A DNA stretch of 6,942 nucleotides from Rhodocyclaceae bacterium (GTDB lineage: Bacteria > Pseudomonadota > Gammaproteobacteria > Burkholderiales > Rhodocyclaceae), in assembly GCA_025361105.1 (NCBI GenBank), contig JANYAW010000300.1, forward strand, positions 1-6,942, read 5' to 3'. Within the stretch, counting starts at the first letter, position 1; each line of letters starts with the position of its first letter. The notes under the pieces were generated by a model. It ran no database searches and had not been told where the DNA came from. It was given only the letters and a program-made list of their open reading frames with translations. Positions 1-5,862 of the stretch are shown here, piece by piece. The translations under genes were made by a program, and so were the position numbers.

Positions 1-510
1 TCGAGTTTGATACTCACTGCAACGCGCAGCATTCCTGTCGAAGAAGCTGCGGCAACCAGCACCGCTGTCAATCTCAATGATGCGATTGCGATTTTGAAAA
101 TGATTGTCGGCCTCGATGTCAATGGCGCGGGCAAACCACTCTCGGCCTACCAGGCATTGGCTGCCGATTACAACAGCGACGGCGTGGTGAATTTGAATGA
201 TGCGATTGGCGTGTTGAAACACGTGGTCGGGTTGGACGCACCGCTACCCACCTGGCATTTTGTGAATGAAGCGGATTTGGCAATGCCGACCAGAGCAACG
301 CTGAGCCCCGGCACGATTGCGCCCAGCATCACCGCCAGCATGAGCGGTACATCGCCGGTGCACGTCGGTCTGGTCGGCATTTTGTCAGGCGATGTCGACG
401 GCAGTTTTGTTGGCGCAGCGGGGAGCGCCAATCTCGACGTCGCGTATTTCCAAACCCTGACGCATAACGGCACGATTTTGCCGCTGGCGCAGTTTGGCGT
501 CTATGCCTGA
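1..510 (+). CDS. C-terminal part of a large dockerin-like-module protein (5' end outside window)
   Basis: The reading frame is open from base 1 to the TGA at 508-510, so this is the last 169 codons of a longer gene. The TTG at 7 is not a credible start, because the homology to the next gene continues to the left edge. What remains matches the last ~170 residues of the 651-5255 protein almost end to end. It has a VNLNDAIAIL helix, a linker containing DVNGAG, and a complete dockerin-type Ca loop (DYNSDGVVNLND, bases 166-201). This is followed by a VGL helix, a W-x-F-V strand, a GDVDGS motif (388-405) and a C-terminal QFGVYA. Dockerin type I loops bind calcium and, in cellulosomes, bind cohesins; in proteobacteria such modules occur at the ends of large exported proteins. 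The catalytic or adhesive part of this protein is not visible, so its role is unknown. It is probably exported, by analogy with its neighbour. Confidence 0.85.
   Translation, partial: SSLILTATRSIPVEEAAATSTAVNLNDAIAILKMIVGLDVNGAGKPLSAYQALAADYNSDGVVNLNDAIGVLKHVVGLDAPLPTWHFVNEADLAMPTRATLSPGTIAPSITASMSGTSPVHVGLVGILSGDVDGSFVGAAGSANLDVAYFQTLTHNGTILPLAQFGVYA
64..408 (+). repeat. Dockerin-like C-terminal module, copy 1
   Basis: This is the copy in the upstream gene of a module found again at 4797-5144. Both copies run from AVNLNDAIAIL through a canonical Ca loop to GDVDGS(F/Y). Protein identity is high, but third codon positions differ widely, so the duplication is old and not a recent copy. The first half-loop has kept the NLND end but lost the Asp/Asn residues expected at its start. 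Confidence 0.75.
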
Positions 511-650
511 AGTATCAGTTGGTGTTGGTGACACGCCGTTACGATATTGAACATGCGCGCCGATAGTCCTCCATGAGGTGGTAGCAAGCCATCGTGATAT
601 TGTGAGCGTGACGAAATTTACGCTTTCACCCTCGCAGCCAGAGGCGCACC
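511..650 (+). other. Intergenic gap with a repeat-like remnant
   Basis: This 140-base gap lies between two related genes. I see no convincing intrinsic terminator (no GC-rich stem followed by a T run) and no strong sigma70 promoter. Bases 512-547 read, in a frame different from gene 1, as VSVGVGDTPLRY and then stop. This resembles the start of the Ig-like repeats of the downstream gene (VSVGAGGTPLQG around 3180, SLVGAGSTPLQG around 4020), and the DNA matches too (TCAGTTGGTG and ACGCCGTT blocks are identical). A TGA at 609-611 closes the protease frame upstream of its GTG start. Confidence 0.5.
640..644 (+). promoter_or_regulatory. Ribosome binding site for the metalloprotease gene
   Basis: AGAGG lies six bases before the GTG at 651. 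The in-frame stop at 609-611 leaves only 13 upstream codons, and none of them is ATG, GTG or TTG, so this site fixes GTG 651 as the start. Confidence 0.65.
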
Positions 651-3600
651 GTGGCAACTGAAACCGAGCCGAATAACACGCAAATCTCTGCCAATCCCTT
701 GGTGCTTGGCACGCCGATGACCGGCGCATTGCCGTCGGCCTCTGACGTGGATTTTTATTCCGTCGTGGCGAGTGCAACGGGTGTGCTTTCTTTTACCTGG
801 GATGGACCGACCACCTCACCCGATCATTACTTTGTCATTTCAGTGCTGAGCGCTAGCGGCACGCCAATTGCGCAGTTTCATCCGACGGCGGATGCGGTCT
901 TTGAATTCTCTGCGACGGCAGGTCAAACCTACTTTGTTTCAATCGCTAAAGACTTGCTGCTCAGCCCTGCGCAATATCGTTTTTGGGTAGGTAATGCGGC
1001 GCCGACTTTGGCGACACCAATTGCCGATATGACGGTAGCAGCACAGCAAAATTTCGGCTTTGTGGTGTCGTCGACGACCTTTGCCGACATCGACGGTGTG
1101 ACTACTTTGAGCTATTCGGCGACACTCGCCGATGGCCGCGCATTGCCGTCGTGGCTGACGCTCAACGCGACGACACATGCGTTTTCCGGCACACCAACGC
1201 AAGCTGATATTGGTGCCTTGGATATTCGTGTGACAGCCACCGACACGGGCGGCGCGGCAGTGTCTGATGTATTCCATCTGACCATTGCGAGTGATGATTT
1301 TGCAGGTAACGCCAGCACTACGGGAAGCTTGCCAACGACAGGCAGTGTGTTCGGGAATCTGTCAGTCGGCGGCGACAAGGATTGGTTTGCCGTGCAGCTT
1401 GTCGCCGGCACGCCGTATCGCTTTGATTTGCGTGGTTCGATTACCAATTCAGGAACTTTGATCGATCCGTGGCTGAAGCTATATGACTCGTATGGCACCG
1501 TCTTAGCTGCCGATGATGATGGCGCGACACCGTATCACGAAGGAAGTGGTCACCTGACCAATTCACAAATCGTTTTTCGTCCCGGCGAAAGCGGCACTTA
1601 TTACCTTGAAGCCAATGGTTTCGATTTGGCAACGGGCACATACACGCTGTCTAGCCAAGTTCTTGCGGACGATTACGACATTCGCGGTGTGCTCAAGACA
1701 ACCATCAAGCGCTGGAATTCGACCGACAGTCTTGGATCGCCGGTGACAGTCAGTTTTAGTTTCCCGCAAACGCAACCAGCGAACTTCGCTCCGAATGACA
1801 CCGTTGGTTATTTGCCAATGAACGCTGCGCAAATGGCTGCCGTGCGCGAAATTCTGACCAACATTTCAGCGTTGACGCAAATCACCTTTGTGGAAACGAA
1901 CGGTGACACCGGTCAGATTCGATTTGGTACCAGCGATCAAACGGTTTCTGGTGGATTTACCGATTGGGACAACGATGGCGAGCGCTTGATTCGCGCTGAC
2001 ATTGCAATGGATAACTCCAACACCGGAAACGGTCATCCGACTTTGGGTAGCTATGCCTATGCGGCGCTGATTCACGAAATCGGCCATGCGCTTGGCATGG
2101 AACATCCAGGCAATTACAACGCCGGTGGTGGTGGCACACCAGCGCCTTATCTGCCGACGTCGCAAGATGCCACGCCCTACACGGTGATGAGTTACAACTT
2201 CAACACCAGCTATTTAGATATATCCAATAGCGCCTACGCTTTCGCCACCTCAATGATGAGTTTCGATATCGCCGCTTTGCAATATGTTTATGGCGCGAAT
2301 CTCGCCACGCACGCGGCTGACGACAGTTATTCGTTCAATACGTTTTCGCAGTTCACCATTTGGGACGCTGGCGGCATTGATACGATTGATGAGTCAGCGT
2401 GGTCCACCATCGGTGTGACCTTGAATTTGAATGCCGGCGCAATCAGCTATTCCGGTATCGTTGGCACCGATACGCTGGATGGTCAGCTTCGTCCTCGGCT
2501 ATCTATCGCCCAAAACGTCACTATCGAAAACGCTATCGGTACGGCGTTCGGTGATTTGATTATTGGCAACGCCATTGCCAATAATTTGCAAGGCGGCCTT
2601 GGCGATGATTGGCTTGATGGCGCGGGTGGTAACGATATTCTGAGCGGTGGCGGTGGCAATGACACTTTAATTGGCGGCGCAGGTGACGATGTAATTGATG
2701 GCGGCGCGAACGACGATACGGCAGTGTTTAGCGGGCTGCTATCGCTATATTCCATCAGCAATTTCGGTTCCGTTTGGACGGTGGTTGGACCGGACGGAAC
2801 GGATACGTTGACGCACGTTGAACATGCGCGTTTTGCCGACATCACGATTTTCTTGCAAGGCAATTCTGCGCCACTGGGGAGCGTCAGCATCACTGGCATC
2901 ATTGCCGAAGATCAAACGCTCACAGCCACCAATGATTTGAGTGATGCGGATGGCATAGGCGTTGGCAGCATCGTTTATCAATGGCAATCCAGCCTAGATG
3001 GCATCAACTGGATCAATCTGTCGACCGGCCAAAATTTGTTGCTCGGCGATTTTGAAGTCGGGCGACAGATACGCGTTATCGCCAGTTACGTTGATTTGCA
3101 GGGCACGTTTGAGCGCGTGACCAGTTTGGCATCATCGGCGGTCACCAACATCAACGATGCGCCGACGGGTTCCGTGTCGGTTTCAGTTGGTGCTGGCGGT
3201 ACGCCGTTGCAAGGCCAAACGCTCAACGCCGTCACAACTACGCTGGCCGACGCAGATGGTCTAGGCAGCTTTAGCTATGTCTGGCGCGCGTCGGGTGACA
3301 CGATTATTGGCGCAACGGGTAGCAGCTTCACTCTAACAGAAGCTGAGGTGGGTAAGGCATTGACGGTCACGGTGAGCTATGTCGACGGTCATGGCACTGC
3401 AGAATCCGTGACTAGCAGCGCGACCGCGATAGTCGCCAACGTCAACGATGCGCCAACCGGTAGTGTGGCGATCGTCGGCACGTTGATGCAAGGCGAGACG
3501 CTTAGCGTGAGCAATAATTTAGCCGACCCCGATGGTCTCGGCGTGCTTGCGTATCAGTGGAAAGCCAACGGTAGCAATATCAGTGGCGCGACGGGAAACA

Positions 3601-5255
3601 CCTTGCTGTTGGCCGAAGTACAGGTGGGAAAAGTGATTACCGTCGTCGCTAGTTACGTTGACGGCCACAACACCAGCGAAACAGTCAGCAGTGCGGCAAG
3701 TGTTGCGGTCGTTAATTTGAACGACGCGCCGAGCGGGACGCTGACGATAAGCGGAACACCCCTGCAAGGAAGAACGCTGACGGTGGCCAACAACTTGAGC
3801 GATGCCGATGGCCTCGGCGCGTTTAGTTATCAATGGAAATCCGATGGCAACAACATCAGTGGTGCCAATGCGGCCACTTTTGTTTTGACCGAAGCGCAAG
3901 TCGGCACCGCTGTGAGTGTCACCGCGAGCTACGTCGACGGTCATGGCACTGCCGAATCGGTGACCAGCGCTGCGACTAGTTTGATCGTCAATCAGAATGA
4001 CCCGCCGGTGGGCGGGGTGAGCTTAGTTGGTGCTGGCAGCACGCCGTTACAAGGCGAGACGCTAACTGCCGTTACCACCAGCTTGAGCGATGCCGATGGT
4101 CTGGGACCGTTGAGTTTTTTGTGGCGAGCCAACGGCACGGCCATCGACGGCGCCACCTCGAGTACCTTTGTGCCCACACAATTTGAAGTCGGCAAGAGCA
4201 TCACAGTGCTGGTCAGTTATAAGGATGGCCATGGTACTGACGAGCGCGTGACGAGTGCTGCGAGTGCTGCAGTGGTTAACGTGAACGACAGTCCGACCGG
4301 CAGCGTTAGCGTCAACGGTGGCGCGATTCAAGGCCACACCTTGCTCGCCAGCAACAACTTGCAAGACCTCGATGGCATACCAAACAATGGTAGCGGCGCG
4401 ATCAGCTATCAGTGGCAAATTAGTCTGGATGGCACAACGAATTGGAGCAATCTGAGCGGTCCGGCGAGCACCACCAACAGTTATGCCTTGAGCGCCACCG
4501 AAGTCGGCCACTATGTGCGTGTGGTAGCGAGTTATGTGGATAATTTTGCGCATGCCGAGAGTGTCGCCAGCAGTGCGAATTTGGTCAACGGGCCGCCGCT
4601 GAGCCGGACGATGGATGTGCTGGCCTATACGTGGAATACGCACACGTTGCTCGATGCAGTGAGCATCACACAAGGCACGCTAAGCACGATCACTGATGTG
4701 AATGGCCACGCCAATCTGAGCGGCACTTTCCTTAGCAGTACTGATCTTGCAGTGACGAGACTGATTCCCGCGAACGAAACATCACTCACCGATCAGGCGG
4801 TGAATCTCAATGATGCTATCGCCATACTCAGAATGATCGTCGGCATCGATGTCAATGGTGCGGGTCATGCGCTCTCGCCGTATCAAGTGCTGGCGGCCGA
4901 TTACAACGGCGATGGTGTAGTCGATTTGAGCGATGCGATTGGTGTGCTGGCGCATGTCGTTGGCTTGGCCGCGCCTGCGCCGAAATGGCTGCTGGTCAGC
5001 GAAAGCGATGCGAATATTCCTGGTCTCGCTAATCTGCATCCCGGCACTATTTCGAACGCTGTGAATGCGGTGTTTTTGGAAGGCGCGACGACTCTACACC
5101 TTGGACTGGTCGGTATATTGCGTGGCGATGTTGATGGCAGTTACGCCGGCGTACCGAACGCTGTGGATCTTGATGTAGCGCAACCGAACTACGTCAATGA
5201 CTTGATTACGCGATTGGGGCTGCAAGCTTCGCAGTTTGGGGTTTATGGCAGCTAG
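651..5255 (+). CDS. Serralysin-type (M10) RTX metalloprotease with adhesin-like repeats and dockerin-like C-terminus
   Basis: This is a predicted secreted zinc endopeptidase of 1534 residues; family serralysins are about 480. Domains in order: PPC at 6-113 (EPNNT, DVDFYSV); dystroglycan/cadherin-like Ig at 115-213 (LPSWLTLN, FSGTPT); second PPC at 214-337 (GDKDWFAV); M10 catalytic domain at about 338-548; M10 C-terminal/RTX region at 549-735; six Ig/cadherin-like repeats at 738-1313; a regulatory-like beta domain at 1317-1370; and a dockerin-like module with tail at 1380-1534. Visible active-site residues are zinc ligands H475, H479 and H485, catalytic E476, and a Met-turn VMSYN (M513, Y515). 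HEIGHALGMEHPGNYN and WDAGGIDTID are close to known serralysins. There is no N-terminal signal peptide, and the RTX repeats fit type I secretion, although no transporter genes are in the window. The start is GTG with a good SD. The serralysin core is certain; the substrate and the function of the long C-terminal part are not known. It could be an adhesin-protease that acts at the cell surface. Confidence 0.93.
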   Translation: MATETEPNNTQISANPLVLGTPMTGALPSASDVDFYSVVASATGVLSFTWDGPTTSPDHYFVISVLSASGTPIAQFHPTADAVFEFSATAGQTYFVSIAKDLLLSPAQYRFWVGNAAPTLATPIADMTVAAQQNFGFVVSSTTFADIDGVTTLSYSATLADGRALPSWLTLNATTHAFSGTPTQADIGALDIRVTATDTGGAAVSDVFHLTIASDDFAGNASTTGSLPTTGSVFGNLSVGGDKDWFAVQLVAGTPYRFDLRGSITNSGTLIDPWLKLYDSYGTVLAADDDGATPYHEGSGHLTNSQIVFRPGESGTYYLEANGFDLATGTYTLSSQVLADDYDIRGVLKTTIKRWNSTDSLGSPVTVSFSFPQTQPANFAPNDTVGYLPMNAAQMAAVREILTNISALTQITFVETNGDTGQIRFGTSDQTVSGGFTDWDNDGERLIRADIAMDNSNTGNGHPTLGSYAYAALIHEIGHALGMEHPGNYNAGGGGTPAPYLPTSQDATPYTVMSYNFNTSYLDISNSAYAFATSMMSFDIAALQYVYGANLATHAADDSYSFNTFSQFTIWDAGGIDTIDESAWSTIGVTLNLNAGAISYSGIVGTDTLDGQLRPRLSIAQNVTIENAIGTAFGDLIIGNAIANNLQGGLGDDWLDGAGGNDILSGGGGNDTLIGGAGDDVIDGGANDDTAVFSGLLSLYSISNFGSVWTVVGPDGTDTLTHVEHARFADITIFLQGNSAPLGSVSITGIIAEDQTLTATNDLSDADGIGVGSIVYQWQSSLDGINWINLSTGQNLLLGDFEVGRQIRVIASYVDLQGTFERVTSLASSAVTNINDAPTGSVSVSVGAGGTPLQGQTLNAVTTTLADADGLGSFSYVWRASGDTIIGATGSSFTLTEAEVGKALTVTVSYVDGHGTAESVTSSATAIVANVNDAPTGSVAIVGTLMQGETLSVSNNLADPDGLGVLAYQWKANGSNISGATGNTLLLAEVQVGKVITVVASYVDGHNTSETVSSAASVAVVNLNDAPSGTLTISGTPLQGRTLTVANNLSDADGLGAFSYQWKSDGNNISGANAATFVLTEAQVGTAVSVTASYVDGHGTAESVTSAATSLIVNQNDPPVGGVSLVGAGSTPLQGETLTAVTTSLSDADGLGPLSFLWRANGTAIDGATSSTFVPTQFEVGKSITVLVSYKDGHGTDERVTSAASAAVVNVNDSPTGSVSVNGGAIQGHTLLASNNLQDLDGIPNNGSGAISYQWQISLDGTTNWSNLSGPASTTNSYALSATEVGHYVRVVASYVDNFAHAESVASSANLVNGPPLSRTMDVLAYTWNTHTLLDAVSITQGTLSTITDVNGHANLSGTFLSSTDLAVTRLIPANETSLTDQAVNLNDAIAILRMIVGIDVNGAGHALSPYQVLAADYNGDGVVDLSDAIGVLAHVVGLAAPAPKWLLVSESDANIPGLANLHPGTISNAVNAVFLEGATTLHLGLVGILRGDVDGSYAGVPNAVDLDVAQPNYVNDLITRLGLQASQFGVYGS
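2073..2105 (+). other. Zinc-binding metzincin active site
   Basis: These codons give HEIGHALGMEH (residues 475-485), the HExxHxxGxxH signature of metzincins, followed by P-G-N-Y-N as in serralysins. All three His ligands and the Glu base are intact, and the Met-turn methionine follows 28 residues after the third His. The protease is therefore predicted to be active. Confidence 0.93.
2592..2717 (+). repeat. RTX calcium-binding nonapeptide repeats
   Basis: There are about four and a half tandem GGxGxDxLx units at residues 648-689: GGLGDDWLD, GAGGNDILS, GGGGNDTLI, GGAGDDVID and then GGANDD. These form a Ca-filled parallel beta roll in serralysins and other type I secreted proteins, which folds only outside the cell where calcium is high. 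The segment after it (residues 690-735, with DGTDTL..VEHARFAD) is the beta module that commonly follows RTX blocks. Confidence 0.9.
2862..4589 (+). repeat. Six tandem Ig/cadherin-like repeats within the protease
   Basis: Units start at 2862, 3159, 3450, 3726, 4002 and 4290 and are 92-100 residues long. Each begins near (A/P/S)PxG-x-V, then has LQGxTL, DADGLG, a Y-x-W strand, a (E/Q)VGK core and a SYVDGHGTAESVTS strand, and most end in N-x-ND. This pattern is common in large bacterial surface adhesins, where such units act as stalk or spacer and the Asp-rich linkers bind calcium. Units 1 and 6 are alike (SLDG..NW.NLS insert), 2 and 5 are alike (VGAG.TPLQG, W-R-A), and 3 and 4 are alike (NNL, QWK). 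Bases 3381-3400 and 3933-3952 are identical, so some units are still close at the DNA level. Confidence 0.88.
4797..5144 (+). repeat. Dockerin-like C-terminal module, copy 2
   Basis: This is the second copy of the module seen at 64-408. The complete Ca loop is D1417-x-N1419-x-D1421-G-V-V-D1425-L-x-D1428, the dockerin type I spacing. The first loop keeps N1385 and D1388 but lacks its first two ligands. A third acidic motif, GDVDGSY (D1493, D1495), follows a strand with KWLLV. The protein ends QFGVYGS, parallel to QFGVYA in gene 1. No cohesin partner is in this window. Confidence 0.75.
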
Positions 5256-5288
5256 GTAACGCAGACATTTTCACCGCGCTCTCGTAAC

Positions 5289-5855
5289 ATGTCGGTCATG
5301 AACATTGTTACTCAAAAAACGACTCAATCGCTGATCGCACATCCTCTCTGCGACGTGCCAGGCGCATGGCACGTCAGTGTTTCGCTTGAACGTGAGGCCT
5401 CGGGTGCACTCAACATCCGCTATACCCTGCCAAGACGTGGGCTGCGCTTGCCGGTGTTGCGGGATTCGACGTCCTCACCGACGCGGGTCGACGGCCTTTG
5501 GCACCACTCCTGCGTGGAATTGTTCGTCGCCGTGCCAAGTAGTTCCGCCTATCGCGAATTCAATTTTGCTGCAGATGGCCGCTGGGCGGCTTTCGACTTT
5601 GTCGACTATCGTAAACCAGCCGCGTACCTGCCGCAAATTTTCGCGCCGCGCATTGCCGATGAGATCGTCGGCGATGCGATTTGCATTCATGTGCATCTGG
5701 ATGCCACCGCTTTGAAAGACTCGGCCGAGCTGCAATTTGGCGCCACAGCCATACTCGAATCGGATGATGGTGACCTGAGTTATTGGGCCGCCTGCCATCC
5801 CGCTGACAAACCGGATTTTCACCATCGCGATGGCTTTGTGCTGAAGCTAGCCTGA
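5289..5855 (+). CDS. DOMON-like domain protein
   Basis: This is a 188-residue protein of the DOMON-like family (the subgroup I recall being labelled DOMON_murB-like), with no characterised function known to me. DOMON folds are beta sandwiches that bind sugars or haem; the ligand here is unknown. Family features visible are RVDGLWHHSC-x-E at 66-77, the strand Y88-R-E-F-N-F93, W-x-x-F-x-x-x-D-Y-R at 99-108, and near the C-terminus LSYWA..HP and KPDFHHRDGF at 163-183. No signal peptide or membrane segment is seen, so it is likely cytosolic. The start is ATG 5289; ATG 5298, three codons in, is an alternative, and neither has a strong SD. The gene follows the protease by 33 bases and precedes the NamZ-family gene by 7 bases, so it is probably co-transcribed with the latter, which hints at a role in cell-wall sugar metabolism (inference). 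Confidence 0.85.
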   Translation: MSVMNIVTQKTTQSLIAHPLCDVPGAWHVSVSLEREASGALNIRYTLPRRGLRLPVLRDSTSSPTRVDGLWHHSCVELFVAVPSSSAYREFNFAADGRWAAFDFVDYRKPAAYLPQIFAPRIADEIVGDAICIHVHLDATALKDSAELQFGATAILESDDGDLSYWAACHPADKPDFHHRDGFVLKLA

Positions 5856-5862
5856 GACAAAA

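Noticed and set aside
7..9. TTG as start codon of the first gene
   Set aside because: The frame is open to the left edge, and similarity to the second gene's C-terminus extends through this point, so the true start lies upstream.
519..548. Possible sigma70 promoter, TTGGTG then GATATT with an 18-base spacer
   Set aside because: Only three and four of six consensus positions match, which is expected by chance; it also coincides with the repeat-like remnant.
602..629. Imperfect inverted repeat GTGAGCGT / ACGCTTTCAC upstream of the protease RBS
   Set aside because: The eight-pair stem has a two-base bulge and a ten-base loop and is not followed by a T run. It could be an operator or an RNA hairpin, but nothing else supports it.
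385..777. Minus-strand open frame spanning the end of gene 1, the gap and the start of the protease
   Set aside because: It overlaps two genuine coding ends, shows no recognisable family and has an Arg/Cys-rich shadow-like composition.
4062..4673. Long minus-strand open frame (203 residues) inside the repeat array
   Set aside because: It lies wholly opposite the well-supported repeat-coding region, has no recognisable domain, and its composition follows from the repeats on the other strand.
5377..5715. Plus-strand open frame overlapping the DOMON-like gene in another frame
   Set aside because: The DOMON frame carries the family motifs throughout; the other frame has none.
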